Assembly: GCF_029395475.1 (NCBI RefSeq)
Contig: NZ_CP113917.1
Coordinates: 2,046,001-2,110,000, forward strand
DNA from: Bifidobacterium sp. ESL0775
GTDB lineage: Bacteria > Actinomycetota > Actinomycetes > Actinomycetales > Bifidobacteriaceae
DNA: 64,000 nt
Direction: 5' to 3'
This document shows, piece after piece, positions 10,136-19,748 of this stretch. The position numbers were made by a program, and so were the translations under genes. The notes beneath the pieces are model-generated. The model saw only the letters and a list, made by a program, of their open reading frames with translations. It was not told the DNA's origin and ran no database searches. Within the stretch, counting starts at the first letter, position 1, and each line of letters begins with the position of its first letter.

Positions 10136-10927
10136 TCAGTCGGCCAAATGCTGGGAAATCCAGCAGTGCATAGCGACCGCGGCGGCGGCGCCGGCGTTGA
10201 TCGAGCGCACCGAGCCGAACTGGGAGATGTAGACCACGTCATCAGCGAGTTCCAGCGCTTTTTGCGAAAGGCCAGGGCCTTCGGCTCCGAAAAGCATCAG
10301 GCAACGGTTCGGGAAACGGTAGGTTTCCATGGGCACCGCGCCGGGAATGATGTCGAGGGCGATGATGCGTGAGGCTTTGGCATCCTCGGCGATACGACGG
10401 TAATGGACTTTGTCCTCGGAGGATTCGGCCTTGGCCTCATCGGCTTCGGCCTGCTTGATTTCCTCGGCGATTTCCTGCTTCCAGCTTGTCACCAGATCCT
10501 CGATCGAGGGATGGTGGTCGACGTGCTGGTAAAGCTCGGTCATCAACGCGCCCTTGCGGTTCCACTTGTGCGGACCGACGATATGGACCTTGCGGGCGGC
10601 GAAGGCGTTGGCCGTGCGCACCATCGAGCCGATGTTGAAGTCGTGGGTCCAATTCTCGACGGCCACTTCAAAATCGTGACGGCCCTGCTTGTCAAGGTCG
10701 GCCTTGATGGCAGCCACCGACCAGTAACGGTATCTGTCAAGCACATTGCGACGGTCGCCATTGTCGAGTAATTCCGGATCAAAGCGCTCATCAAAATTAG
10801 GCGATTGCGGATTATCAGGGCGAGGTCCATTAGGATGGGTCTCAACCCACGGGCCGACGCCTACTTCACGGAAAACCGGCTCGCCGGAAGCTTGGGCTGC
10901 AGCAGTTATCGGATTGGGTTCGCGCAT
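10136..10927 (-). CDS. SpoU/TrmH-family RNA 2'-O-methyltransferase
   Basis: Transfers methyl from S-adenosylmethionine to a ribose 2'-OH in rRNA or tRNA; the exact target cannot be assigned. The three SPOUT motifs are present: NIGSMVRTANAFA (motif 1), MLFGAEGPGLS (motif 2) and SINAGAAAAVAMH (motif 3, near the end). A charged insert rich in Glu/Ala/Lys (about residues 155-180) separates motifs 1 and 2 and is longer than usual. ATG at 10927 is preferred because GAGGAG lies 13 nt upstream; a GTG at 10939 abuts that site too closely. It stands alone between oppositely regulated blocks. Confidence 0.9.
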   Translation of the reverse strand: MREPNPITAAAQASGEPVFREVGVGPWVETHPNGPRPDNPQSPNFDERFDPELLDNGDRRNVLDRYRYWSVAAIKADLDKQGRHDFEVAVENWTHDFNIGSMVRTANAFAARKVHIVGPHKWNRKGALMTELYQHVDHHPSIEDLVTSWKQEIAEEIKQAEADEAKAESSEDKVHYRRIAEDAKASRIIALDIIPGAVPMETYRFPNRCLMLFGAEGPGLSQKALELADDVVYISQFGSVRSINAGAAAAVAMHCWISQHLAD

Positions 10928-11080
10928 ATCAATCGGCACTCTCCTCGGTCAATACATCAGCGTCAGCATCAATTGCAATTGAACCGCCGACAAATTTCAA
11001 CTGCTCGATTTCCTTGGAATGCAATTGCCTGTTGTTTCCGCGACAAACTGTGACTGTCCTGAGACTCGATTTATACATTC

Positions 11081-11707
11081 CTAATCGGCTTTCTTTGCTG
11101 CAGTTGCGTTACTGCGCAACTCGTCCTCGTCGAAAGCCGTCACGAACGGCAGATTGTGCTCCTCATTGGAAACAGGGTTGATGACTTTGATACTGATAGC
11201 ATCGCTGTCGCCGCTGACTCCGCCAATCAATGAGGCAATGGCAATTATTTGTGCATGTTCATGCTCAACAACACTGAAGTCAAGGCTCAGTTCGTTGCCA
11301 TTGCGCAAAGTAACGAGCGACGAAGTCTGCACATACGATTTTTCAGAAAGCCAGGAATCCAGCAACACCACACGCTTGCCAGAGATGGACGGGCCTTTGA
11401 TTGAAGGATAGACAAAGTCCATCACGAAGCCATCAATCTCACGGCCGCGAGCATGGGCGGCATGCATCACCGCGGTCACCATGGGAACGGCGGCAGCGGT
11501 CAACGCGCCAACCGCGTCAAAATCATCAAGCGCAAATCCCCGTTGCGCCAGTGCATCCAGCATTGCGTCACCAATCAATTCGGCACCGCGATGGTCAAGA
11601 CTCACATCGAACAGCTCGCTGAATGGCTTTTTCTCGACCGCTGCCCGCAGAAGCATTTGCAATTCGCCGTTGCCGCCGACTTCGGTCCCACCACTTTCGG
11701 CACTCAT
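11081..11707 (-). CDS. Phosphoribosyltransferase-fold protein with degenerate PRPP loop
   Basis: 208 residues resembling orotate phosphoribosyltransferases in layout: a hood-like N-terminus (LRAAVEKKPFSELFDVSLDH), then a Rossmann-like core with FDAVGALTAAAVPMVTAVMHAA, then GKRVVLLDSWLSEKSYV where active enzymes carry the acidic PRPP-binding loop (VVLVDDVxTTGxT). Here the acidic pair and the TGxT turn are lost, so classical catalysis is doubtful (inference). It overlaps the stop-proximal side of rmuC by 4 nt (ATGA) and is therefore co-translated with it. It could be a structural or regulatory relative rather than PyrE. Confidence 0.6.
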   Translation of the reverse strand: MSAESGGTEVGGNGELQMLLRAAVEKKPFSELFDVSLDHRGAELIGDAMLDALAQRGFALDDFDAVGALTAAAVPMVTAVMHAAHARGREIDGFVMDFVYPSIKGPSISGKRVVLLDSWLSEKSYVQTSSLVTLRNGNELSLDFSVVEHEHAQIIAIASLIGGVSGDSDAISIKVINPVSNEEHNLPFVTAFDEDELRSNATAAKKAD

Positions 11708-13053
11708 TCCTTCTCCTCTGACTCCAGATTCAGCTCGGGCGCGGTCAGCTCATGCACGTTGGCCTTGTCGGAATCGACCATCTCGACCGGATCGATGACC
11801 TTGCTCGAATCGATCTTCTGCATTTTACGCGCCGTGACCAACACGCGCGACTCCAATGACGAGGCGAAGGCGTTGTAAGCCGAAACCGTGCGGGTGATCG
11901 AATTGCCAAGTTTGTTGGCCTTGTCTCCCAAAACCGCGAACCGTTCGTAAAGCTCGCGCGAGAGGTCGAAAAGCATCTTGGCATCGTCGGTGAGGCTCTG
12001 CTGCTGCCAAGCGAAGGCGACCGACTTCAGAACAGCCCACAACGTGACCGGCGAGGTCAGCGCGACCTTACGCGCGAAGGCGTCATCCATCAACGTCGGG
12101 TCGACCTTTAGCGCCGCCTCAAGCAAGGCATCATTGGGGATGAAGGCAATCACGAAATCGGGAGTGGTGTCGAAAGCGTTCCAATAGGCCTTGTCCCCCA
12201 AGGTCTTGACGTGCTCACGCAACGCCTTGGCATGGGCCTGAAGCAATTCGTCACGACGCTTGAGCTCGTCGACGGAGGCGGTGTCTGGAATCTCGCAGGC
12301 ACGCTGGTAATCGGAATACGGCGCCTTGGCATCGATGGGGATGGTCTTGCCACCAGGCAGATACACCACCATATCCGGCCGTTGCACGTGGCCTTCGGGA
12401 TCGGTGACGACCACCTGCGTATCGAAATCGACATGTTCCAGAAGACCTGCCGACTCGACGATGTTGCGCAACTGCGCCTCGCCCCACGCACCGCGCACCT
12501 TGTTGTTGCGCAACGCGGCGGAAAGCGAGCTGGTCTCCTTGTCCAAACGCAGCTGCTGGTCATTCAACCCCTTGAGCTGCTGGCCCAGGGAACCCATCTC
12601 ATGCTTGCGGCCTTCCTCGATCTGGGTGACTTTCTGCTGCAAGGCGTCGAGGTTCTTCTGCACGGGCGCGAGCGCCGAAAGCACCTTGCTCTGCTCGGCC
12701 ATCGCCTTGGCCTGCTCGACCTGCTTACGTTCTGCCGCCTGCCGTTCCTGCTCCTGCTGCCGCTGCACACGAAGCTGCTCGGCCTGTTGGGCCTGTGCCA
12801 GCTGGGATTTCACGAACGCGAGCTGCTGGTTCAGCCCATCGGATTGGGTGCGGTATTGCGCGGCCTGCGTGGTGAGCTCACTGATCTGACGGCGGAGCTC
12901 GTCATTCTGAACCTGCGCCTCTTCGATATCGGCTTTGTTGACATCCCGCGCGGTTTCCTGACCTTTGGATTTGCCCAGCACGAAACCGGCCACCAGCCCC
13001 AGCGCCGCGGCGAGGACGACCAACACGATTGCCACTACAGGATTTTCGAACAT
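11704..13053 (-). CDS. rmuC: DNA recombination protein RmuC
   Basis: RmuC-family protein of 449 residues. One N-terminal transmembrane helix (about 7-25, VVAIVLVVLAAALGLVAGFVLG) is followed by a Gln/Ala-rich coiled coil (about 35-150), then the RmuC domain, which contains the restriction-endonuclease-like fold (about 165-425). The nuclease-type motif PIDAKAPYSDYQRA is visible. The family is known to limit inversions at short inverted repeats, presumably by cleaving DNA structures. ATG at 13053. The downstream phosphoribosyltransferase-like gene overlaps its stop by 4 nt, so the two form a small operon. Confidence 0.94.
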   Translation of the reverse strand: MFENPVVAIVLVVLAAALGLVAGFVLGKSKGQETARDVNKADIEEAQVQNDELRRQISELTTQAAQYRTQSDGLNQQLAFVKSQLAQAQQAEQLRVQRQQEQERQAAERKQVEQAKAMAEQSKVLSALAPVQKNLDALQQKVTQIEEGRKHEMGSLGQQLKGLNDQQLRLDKETSSLSAALRNNKVRGAWGEAQLRNIVESAGLLEHVDFDTQVVVTDPEGHVQRPDMVVYLPGGKTIPIDAKAPYSDYQRACEIPDTASVDELKRRDELLQAHAKALREHVKTLGDKAYWNAFDTTPDFVIAFIPNDALLEAALKVDPTLMDDAFARKVALTSPVTLWAVLKSVAFAWQQQSLTDDAKMLFDLSRELYERFAVLGDKANKLGNSITRTVSAYNAFASSLESRVLVTARKMQKIDSSKVIDPVEMVDSDKANVHELTAPELNLESEEKE

Positions 13054-13186
13054 ATGTTCTATTACACAGGATGGCGTGGACGAGGCACGGACGCTTTACT
13101 GTGCGTATATCTCGTGTCAATCGGCGCGTCGATATGGATATCGAAACAGCGAACTGGAATGATGAAAGGGTAACCAAGGAGGAACC

Positions 13187-14302
13187 GTGGGATTCGACTT
13201 ATTCATGGGCGGTTTGGCGGTGGTGCTCGCCGCACTGGCGACATGGCTCATCATCCTCTTCTTCCGCTCGCCCACGTCGGCGCAATCGCCGGTCGAGACC
13301 GCGTTGCAAGGACTACGGAATCCCAATTCATCCTCCGATGCCCCATCGATGCCCACAAACAAAACCCTTAGCGGCAACGCAGCCGATGGCGATATGGAAA
13401 CCGAACAAAATGGAGAGACCGAGGCTCAGATCTCGCGCATTTCGCGTCTGCTGATCCTCGCGATCGTGCTCGCCGTGGTCGTTTTCGTTCCCTCCCTGCT
13501 CAGCCGTTTCAGCGCAACGCTGGTGCCGTCATGGCTGGTCAATCCGTGGGTGCAGGCCATCTTGACCACGCCGACGATGTTCCTATGCGGCGCTCCGATC
13601 CATCGCGAAGGCTGGCATGCGCTCAGCCGCCGCACCCCGGACGTCAATTCGCTGATTTCATTGGGAGCCACGGGAGCGTTCATCTACAGCCTCGCGATTT
13701 GCGTGGCCCGCGGCCAGTTCCCGGAAGGCTCGCGACACGCCTATTTCGGCGGGGTCAATCTCATCATCGCTTTGGCATTGGCGATTGAGCTGGTCGAACT
13801 TCTGATTCTCCGCGATGTCGAGAAAACACAAAACTCCATAAGAGCGTCGCAAGGTCACCTCACAGCACCGCAAAGTTCTGCAGACGCTTTACAAAGCCAT
13901 GCCGCAGCCTCGCAAGCTTCCGCAACAGCGTCGTCGCCAACTCCTGCAATGAAAGAAAAAGTCACCGCCAATAATAATTCAGCGACATCTTCTCATCCCG
14001 ACACCGCCATCGGCGCAAACGCCGGTGCTGCCGCCCATGCCATCGCCGACCGCGCCTTCAACACCCTGATTGCCGGCATCAGAAAACTCGCACATTTCAC
14101 GCGAATTTTTGTGATCACCGTCATTGTCATTGCGGTTTGGGCGTTCGCCCTGCTCGTGGCGTTCGGGCCACAGCCGCGTCTGACGCTCGCTCTGTTCGGC
14201 GGAGTCGGCGTGCTGGTCATCGCGGGATTTATCCTTGCCATCCTGGCGCTTGTCCTTATTATTAACGGACGCAGAAAAGCGCAACGCGATAACAATAATT
14301 AA
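13187..14302 (+). CDS. Membrane protein resembling the N-terminal helices of copper P-type ATPases
   Basis: 371 residues starting at GTG, with AAGGAGGA 3-4 nt upstream. Hydrophobic segments lie near residues 5-27, 86-108, 118-138, 153-172, 187-208, 308-330 and 340-362. The stretch NPWVQAILTTPTMFLCG, then GWHALSRRTPDVNSLISLGAT, then YFGGVNLIIALALAIELVE closely parallels the first helices of CopA-type P1B ATPases (WVQ..LATPVQF, ..A...L.R..PNMDVLV.LG.., YFE....I....LLG..LE). The CPC helix, the DKTGT phosphorylation site and the ATP-binding domain are all absent. An Ala/Ser/Thr-rich cytoplasmic loop (about 215-295) replaces the actuator domain. Function unknown; it is divergent from rmuC. Confidence 0.7.
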   Translation: MGFDLFMGGLAVVLAALATWLIILFFRSPTSAQSPVETALQGLRNPNSSSDAPSMPTNKTLSGNAADGDMETEQNGETEAQISRISRLLILAIVLAVVVFVPSLLSRFSATLVPSWLVNPWVQAILTTPTMFLCGAPIHREGWHALSRRTPDVNSLISLGATGAFIYSLAICVARGQFPEGSRHAYFGGVNLIIALALAIELVELLILRDVEKTQNSIRASQGHLTAPQSSADALQSHAAASQASATASSPTPAMKEKVTANNNSATSSHPDTAIGANAGAAAHAIADRAFNTLIAGIRKLAHFTRIFVITVIVIAVWAFALLVAFGPQPRLTLALFGGVGVLVIAGFILAILALVLIINGRRKAQRDNNN

Positions 14303-14410
14303 TGAAACAAACCAAGTATGTATTACGTACTAACTTGTTTCTTAGCTTAATGAAAATCAAGTCATACGGCCAAATTTCGTCTGTCTCCAACAACAAACCG
14401 CTATAACGAC

Positions 14411-14456
14411 AACAAAAGAGCCGGACCATCGCATTGCTGCAACAGCCCGGCTCTTT
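14411..14456 (-). terminator. Terminator after clpB
   Basis: Inverted repeat AAAGAGCCGG (14415-14424) and CCGGCTCTTT (14447-14456). On the minus strand it ends in CTCTTTTGTTG, so it best serves clpB, although it lies between converging genes and may act both ways. Confidence 0.6.
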
Positions 14457-14543
14457 GAGACGTTTAACGTTTTGCCGGTTTCGACTTACCGGTTGCGAAA
14501 CGTCTTATTACTTACGTTGTGCAACCAGCTTCGTCACTTCAAA

Positions 14544-17177
14544 TCACTTGTCCTCGTGATCCTCGTTCAGCGGGTCCTCGGGCATCGTGCTCAGCTCGAG
14601 GTGGTCGCCGCCGGTCTGGTCGACCAGGACAGTGTCGCCATCGTGAACCTTGCCCGAAAGCAACATCTTCGCCATCTGGTCGCCGACCTCGGTCTGCACC
14701 AGGCGACGCAACGGACGGGCACCGTAAGCCGGATCGTAACCGGCGTTGGCAAGCCATTCCTTCGCGGCCTTGGTGACGTCGAGCGTGATACGACGGTCGG
14801 TCAAACGCGACGCAACCTGACGCACCTGGATGTCCACGATCTCGCCCAGCTCCTCGCGAGTGAGCGGATGGAAGATGACCAGCTCGTCGAGACGGTTGAG
14901 GAATTCCGGCTTGAAGTGCGCGTGGACGGCGTCCATCACGGCCTTCTTCTTGGCCTCGTCATCCAAGTCAGGCTGCACCAGGAACTGCGAACCCAAGTTC
15001 GAAGTCATGATGAGGATCGTGTTCTTGAAATCCACGGTCCGGCCTTGGCCATCGGTCAGGCGACCGTCATCAAGCACCTGCAGAAGGATGTCGAAGATCT
15101 CGGGATTCGCCTTCTCCACCTCGTCGAACAACACGACAGAGTAAGGACGACGACGCACGGCCTCAGTGAGCTGGCCGCCCTCTTCGTAGCCGACGTAGCC
15201 GGGGGCCGCACCAATCAGGCGAGTCACGGAACCCTTTTCCATGTACTCACTCATATCGATACGCACCATGGCCTTCTCGTCGTCGAAGAGGAAGTCCGCC
15301 AACGCCTTGGCAAGCTCCGTCTTGCCCACACCGGTAGGTCCGAGGAAGAGGAAGGAACCGGTCGGACGGTTCGGGTCGGAGATACCGGCACGCGAGCGCC
15401 GCACAGCGTCCGAAACCGCCTGGATGGCTTCCTTCTGGCCGATGACACGACGCCCCAAGAACTTCTCCATATTCAGCAGCTTCTCGTTCTCGCCTTGCAT
15501 CAAGCGGCCGACAGGAATGCCGGTCCATTCGGAGACGATGCCCGCCACCGAATCGGCGTCCACGTGGTCGGGAACCATCGGCTCGGTTTCCTCGCCTTTT
15601 GTGTTCTCCTCATCCGCGGCTTGCTCGGCCAGATCCAACTGCTTCTGGATCGCCGGGACCTCGCCGTACAGGATCTTGCTGGCCTTCTCCAAGTCGCCCT
15701 CACGGGTGTACTTGTCGGCCTGCACCTTCTTGGCGTCAAGCTGTGCGCGCAGGTCGCCGACCTTGTTGTGGCCGGCCTTCTCCTGGTCCCAACGGGCCTT
15801 CAAACCGGAAAGCTTCTCGCGGGTGTCCGCCAAGTCGCTTTGCAGCTTCTTGAGCCTGTCCTTACTGGCGGGGTCCTCGGCTTTCTTGAGCTGCATCTCC
15901 TCCATCTCGAGACGGGTCTCGCGACGTTGCAGCTCATCGATTTCCTCGGGCTGGCTATCCAACTCCATGCGCAGGTGCGCAGCGGCCTCGTCGACCAGAT
16001 CGATGGCCTTATCAGGCAGCTGACGACCTGAAATGTAACGGTTCGAAAGCGTCGCCGCGGCCACGAGCGCATCGTCGCCGATGGTCACCTTGTGGTGCGC
16101 CTCGTAACGCTGCTTCAGACCACGCAGAATCGCGATGGTGTCCTCAACGCTCGGCTCGCCGACGAAGACCTGTTGGAAACGACGCTCCAGCGCCGGGTCC
16201 TTCTCGATGTTCTCGCGGTATTCGTCAAGCGTGGTCGCGCCGATCAAACGGAGCTCGCCACGGGCCAGCATGGGCTTCAGCATATTGCCGGCGTCCATGG
16301 AGCCTTCCGCGGCACCCGCTCCGACGATGGTATGGATCTCGTCGATGAAGGTGATGATCTCGCCGTTCGCGCTCTTGATCTCGTTCAAAACGGACTTCAG
16401 GCGTTCCTCGAATTCACCACGGTACTTCGAACCGGCCACCATCGAGCCCAAATCAAGGCTGATGAGCTTCTTGTTCTGCAAGGTCGTGGGCACGTCGCCC
16501 GCCACGATACGTTCCGCCAAACCTTCGACGACGGCGGTCTTGCCGACGCCAGGCTCGCCGATCAGCACCGGGTTGTTCTTGGTGCGGCGGGAAAGAATCT
16601 GGATGACGCGGCGAATCTCCTGATCACGGCCGATCACCGGGTCGAGCTTGCCTTCCTTCGCCTGCGCGGTCAAGTCGGTGGAATACTTCTCCAGCGCCTT
16701 GTAGGTGCCCTCGGCGTCCGGGCTGGTGACTTTCGCGCCGCCACGCACACTGGGAACGGCCTTGCGCAGGGCCTCGGCTGTCACGCCGTTGTTCCTCAAA
16801 ATCGTCGCGCTCTCGTTGGGCGCGGCGTCGGCGATGCCGATGAGCAGATGTTCGGTGGAGACGTATTCGTCGCCCATCTTCTGCATTTCCTTCTCGGCCT
16901 GGGCCAACGCGGCCGTCAGCTGGCGGCTCGCTTGCGGCTGCGAGGTCGAAGAACCACTTGCGCTCGGCAGCGCTACCAGAGCGTTGCGCACGGCGGCACC
17001 TATCGTCTTGGGGTCCCCGCCCGCGGCGCTGATGAGCCCTGTGACCACGCTGTTTTCCTGACGCAGCAGCGCATCCATCAGATGCAAAGTATCTACCTGC
17101 GGATTGCCCGCAGCCGACGCGCTTTGAATCGCGTCTCCGATGGCTTCCTGAGCCATGGTCGTAAATTGTTGTTCCAT
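14544..17177 (-). CDS. clpB: ATP-dependent disaggregase ClpB
   Basis: ClpB is a hexameric AAA+ chaperone that works with DnaK to thread aggregated proteins. The 877 residues show the N-terminal Clp-N repeat domain (1-145), first AAA+ domain with Walker A GEPGVGKT (207-214), the coiled-coil middle domain (about 405-530, [20 protein letters not shown] region) that separates ClpB from ClpA/ClpC, and second AAA+ domain with GPTGVGKT (about 610). The start is [13 protein letters not shown] perfect HAIR operator lies about 110 nt upstream, so control by HspR is expected. The C-terminal tail is acidic. Confidence 0.98.
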   Translation of the reverse strand: MEQQFTTMAQEAIGDAIQSASAAGNPQVDTLHLMDALLRQENSVVTGLISAAGGDPKTIGAAVRNALVALPSASGSSTSQPQASRQLTAALAQAEKEMQKMGDEYVSTEHLLIGIADAAPNESATILRNNGVTAEALRKAVPSVRGGAKVTSPDAEGTYKALEKYSTDLTAQAKEGKLDPVIGRDQEIRRVIQILSRRTKNNPVLIGEPGVGKTAVVEGLAERIVAGDVPTTLQNKKLISLDLGSMVAGSKYRGEFEERLKSVLNEIKSANGEIITFIDEIHTIVGAGAAEGSMDAGNMLKPMLARGELRLIGATTLDEYRENIEKDPALERRFQQVFVGEPSVEDTIAILRGLKQRYEAHHKVTIGDDALVAAATLSNRYISGRQLPDKAIDLVDEAAAHLRMELDSQPEEIDELQRRETRLEMEEMQLKKAEDPASKDRLKKLQSDLADTREKLSGLKARWDQEKAGHNKVGDLRAQLDAKKVQADKYTREGDLEKASKILYGEVPAIQKQLDLAEQAADEENTKGEETEPMVPDHVDADSVAGIVSEWTGIPVGRLMQGENEKLLNMEKFLGRRVIGQKEAIQAVSDAVRRSRAGISDPNRPTGSFLFLGPTGVGKTELAKALADFLFDDEKAMVRIDMSEYMEKGSVTRLIGAAPGYVGYEEGGQLTEAVRRRPYSVVLFDEVEKANPEIFDILLQVLDDGRLTDGQGRTVDFKNTILIMTSNLGSQFLVQPDLDDEAKKKAVMDAVHAHFKPEFLNRLDELVIFHPLTREELGEIVDIQVRQVASRLTDRRITLDVTKAAKEWLANAGYDPAYGARPLRRLVQTEVGDQMAKMLLSGKVHDGDTVLVDQTGGDHLELSTMPEDPLNEDHEDK

Positions 17178-17284
17178 GTTTTCCTCCGTCTGTTCGCCCT
17201 GTTCCTTCGTGAATCGTTGGAATGCAAGGCATAATTCAATATCTGTTAATTACAACCGCAAACAGAGGAGTTCTATTCCCAAAA

Positions 17285-17305
17285 CTTGAGTCCTTTCGAC
17301 TCAAG
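17285..17305. promoter_or_regulatory. HAIR operator (HspR binding site) upstream of clpB
   Basis: CTTGAGT (17285-17291), 7-nt spacer, ACTCAAG (17299-17305). This is an exact match to the HAIR consensus CTTGAGT-N7-ACTCAAG bound by the heat-shock repressor HspR in actinobacteria. It lies in the clpB upstream region, which links clpB to the HspR/DnaK regulon. The rest of the 17178-17486 gap shows no gene. Confidence 0.93.
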
Positions 17306-17486
17306 TTTTAGACCTCTTTGTCTAGTTCCGTGCCATCATCAATACCCCAAGCCAATAAATAAGGCGATGCACCAGCGAATTTATCTACGGAAATTCCTAT
17401 TAATCCGTTCCCAAACCTTGCAAAAACGAACGGAGGGATATTAATAGTTACCCATATATGTAATACATAAAAGTGGACAGGTCAAT

Positions 17487-17522
17487 AAAACAAACCGGCT
17501 GACGGAACTTATCCGCCAACCG
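17487..17522 (-). terminator. Terminator after the FAH-family gene
   Basis: Minus-strand hairpin with arms CGGTTGGCGGA and TCCGTCAGCCG (17496-17522), paired with two G-U wobbles, followed by the T-rich stretch GTTTGTTTTATTG. It lies about 47 nt after the stop. Confidence 0.65.
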
Positions 17523-17568
17523 TTCTATCCAAAACATTTACCTGATATATAGGTGAAACTTCTACGGT

Positions 17569-18384
17569 TCAGCCCTTGACCACGACGTTACGCAGGGAGC
17601 CGATGCCCTCGATGTTGACGATGGCCTCGTCGCGTGGCTTCAGTGTGCCGGAGGCGTTGGGGGTGCCGGTCATGATGACATCACCAGGCAGCAGCGTCGC
17701 AAAGCTGGAAATCCCGGCGATCTGCTCGGGAATGGAATGAATCAGGTCGGCTGTGGTGCCCGAGGCGGCGGGCACGTCCTCGCCGTTTAGGGTGAAGGAG
17801 ATCTTCGTGTCCTTCCAGTTCAGGTCGGTCTCAATCCACGGGCCGAGCGGGCAGGAGGTGTCGAAGCCCTTCGCGCGCGTCCACATCGGATCGTCGCCCT
17901 GCAGGTCGCGCAGCGTCACGTCGTTGACGCAGGTGAAGCCGAGCACGTAATCCATGGCCTTTTCGACCGGGACGTTCTTGGCGATACGCCCCATGACCAC
18001 GGCCACTTCCGGTTCGAAGTTCATGTCGTTGGAATAGCTCGGAATGACAATCGGATCATCCGGACCGATAACGGAAGTCGACGGCTTCATGAAAATGACC
18101 ATCTCGCTGGGGGCATGCTCGCCGGCGGACTGGCCTTTGCTGTGCATGAATTCGGCGTGGGCCTCATAGTTTTTGGCCAGGCCGTAGACCTTGGAGGGAA
18201 TGACCGGAGAGAGCAGGCGGATGCCCTCCTCGTCAATCAGATGGCGCTCACCGGTGGGTTGGACCGGCTGGGAGCCGAAAGGATAGCCGTCAAGCTCGAC
18301 GAGGTAATCCTTCTTGTCGTTGCTGTCGGTCTGCACGAAGGCATAGTGCGGAACATCGTTATAGGAATAGCGTGCGATTCTCAT
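17569..18384 (-). CDS. Fumarylacetoacetate hydrolase family protein
   Basis: 271-residue member of the FAH superfamily, metal-dependent enzymes acting on carbon-carbon bonds of beta-keto acids (hydrolases, decarboxylases, isomerases). The short variable N-domain (1-70) precedes the catalytic domain: KVYGLAKNYEAHAEFM, then metal-ligand region FEPEVAVVMG (Glu-x-Glu), VNDVTLRDLQ and the C-terminal GDVIMTGTPNASG. The closest functional types are oxaloacetate tautomerase/decarboxylase or acylpyruvase, but substrate cannot be settled from sequence. No pathway partner is adjacent; acylphosphatase lies 74 nt upstream. Confidence 0.9.
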   Translation of the reverse strand: MRIARYSYNDVPHYAFVQTDSNDKKDYLVELDGYPFGSQPVQPTGERHLIDEEGIRLLSPVIPSKVYGLAKNYEAHAEFMHSKGQSAGEHAPSEMVIFMKPSTSVIGPDDPIVIPSYSNDMNFEPEVAVVMGRIAKNVPVEKAMDYVLGFTCVNDVTLRDLQGDDPMWTRAKGFDTSCPLGPWIETDLNWKDTKISFTLNGEDVPAASGTTADLIHSIPEQIAGISSFATLLPGDVIMTGTPNASGTLKPRDEAIVNIEGIGSLRNVVVKG

Positions 18385-18458
18385 GCCTTCAGCCTACGCC
18401 ATTCTCTGCATGTTCCAAGTAACAAATCAAAAATCAGCCAAGAAATTAAAAACATCCA

Positions 18459-18782
18459 TCAGGCGTCGCGACGGACGCGGAACTCGAAGCCCTCGTTGTC
18501 ACGAAGCGGGATTTCCACGGTTTTCACATTCTCGACGTGACCCCATTGCGGGCCGTAGCCGAGCCGCTCGACGAACGCGGCGACCAGGCTTTGCTCGCCC
18601 TGCGCCTCAATCTCGACCGAACCATCGAAACGGTTGCGCACCCAACCGGCCACGTCGCAGCGCCGGGCCTCGTTGACCGCGAAATAACGGTAGCCGACGC
18701 CTTGCACCATGCCGGTGACCACCGCGCGCACGCGAATCACGCGGCCTTTATTCCCATTGCCTCTGCTACGCATCTTCTGCAT
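18459..18782 (-). CDS. acyP: Acylphosphatase
   Basis: Small enzyme that hydrolyses acyl phosphates such as carbamoyl phosphate and 1,3-bisphosphoglycerate. The alpha/beta sandwich signature is clear: VTGMVQGVGYRYFAV (phosphate loop and catalytic Arg) and GWVRNRFDGSVEIEAQGE (catalytic Asn in the conserved GWVxNxxDGxVE motif). The 107 residues include a basic N-terminal extension of about 17 residues over the roughly 90 typical of the family. ATG at 18773 is an alternative start. Confidence 0.95.
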   Translation of the reverse strand: MQKMRSRGNGNKGRVIRVRAVVTGMVQGVGYRYFAVNEARRCDVAGWVRNRFDGSVEIEAQGEQSLVAAFVERLGYGPQWGHVENVKTVEIPLRDNEGFEFRVRRDA

Positions 18783-18822
18783 GTCCTTTCATCGTTCCCC
18801 AACAACGTTGAAATGCGGCGCT

Positions 18823-19671
18823 TCAGATGAACGCGCGCTCGCCGAAAATCGCGGTGCCGACGCGCACGATGGTCGAGCCTTCGGCCACGGCGTAGTCCAT
18901 ATCGTGGGTCATGCCCATGGAAAGCTCGCGGCATTGTGCCGTTCCGTGCTCGCCGGAATTGAGAATCGCATCGCGGGTGCCACGCAAGTGCGCGAAACCG
19001 GCGCGTATCGTCTTTTCGTCGTCGACGTGTGCGCCAATGGTCATCAAACCTTGCAATTGCAGGCCTTCCAAAGCGCTAATCTGATAGGCGAGATCCACGG
19101 CCTCATCAGGTTCACAGCCTGATTTCGAAGCTTCCCCGGATTCGTTGACCTCCATCAGCACGCCGACGACGATGTGGCGGGCGACGGCGCGACGCGCGAT
19201 TTTCTGCGCTTCCTCAAGCGAACCGACAGACTCGATGGTGTCGACGTAAGGCAGCACCTTGCCGATTTTGTTGGATTGCAGCTGGCCGATGAGATGGAAC
19301 GGAATATGGCCGTTCGGCGCGGTTTGAGTGGCATCGGAACCATTGGAATTCTGCGCGTTCGCGGCGGCGCCCAGCGAAAAACCACGCTCAGCGCATTGAC
19401 GGATCAGGCCCTCGGCCTTGGCGGAGATCTCCTGCGGACGGTTCTCGCCAATCATGCGCACGCCGGCGTCGATGGCGGCCATGATCTCGCCGACATCGCG
19501 GGTCTTGGTGGCCGCGAGCAACTTCACCGAGCCAGCTTCGCGGCCAGCCGCGACCTCGGTCTGCGCAATATCATCGAGCACGCGATGCACGCCGTCCGTG
19601 ATTTCCTTGATTCTCGCCTCGTCGATGACCTCGTTGGCGAGATTCTTGTGATCCATATAAGCAGTCATCAT
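18823..19671 (-). CDS. YggS/PROSC-family PLP homeostasis protein
   Basis: Single-domain PLP-binding TIM-barrel protein (282 residues from ATG 19671) of the YggS/PLPBP family, which has no known catalytic turnover and maintains PLP balance. Key sites: LLAATKTRDV with the PLP-binding Lys, HLIGQLQSNKIGKV, LMEVNESGEASKSG, LQLQGLMTIGAH and LSMGMTHDMDYAV, which ends in the phosphate-binding VRVGTAIFGER. The frame is open 21 codons upstream, but GGGAAG lies 6 nt before 19671. A Gly/Asn-rich insert before HIPFHLIGQLQ (about residues 90-115) is longer than usual. Confidence 0.94.
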   Translation of the reverse strand: MMTAYMDHKNLANEVIDEARIKEITDGVHRVLDDIAQTEVAAGREAGSVKLLAATKTRDVGEIMAAIDAGVRMIGENRPQEISAKAEGLIRQCAERGFSLGAAANAQNSNGSDATQTAPNGHIPFHLIGQLQSNKIGKVLPYVDTIESVGSLEEAQKIARRAVARHIVVGVLMEVNESGEASKSGCEPDEAVDLAYQISALEGLQLQGLMTIGAHVDDEKTIRAGFAHLRGTRDAILNSGEHGTAQCRELSMGMTHDMDYAVAEGSTIVRVGTAIFGERAFI

Positions 19672-19748
19672 TCCCCGCTTCCCACTTCGTTTTACCGACT
19701 CCATATTATGCATGCCCATGTCATCGCGCAGCAATGTCGGTAAATCGC

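Noticed and set aside
14472..16031. 519-codon plus-strand open frame opposite clpB
   Set aside because: Antisense mirror of conserved clpB; composition rich in Leu/Val/Asp typical of shadows.
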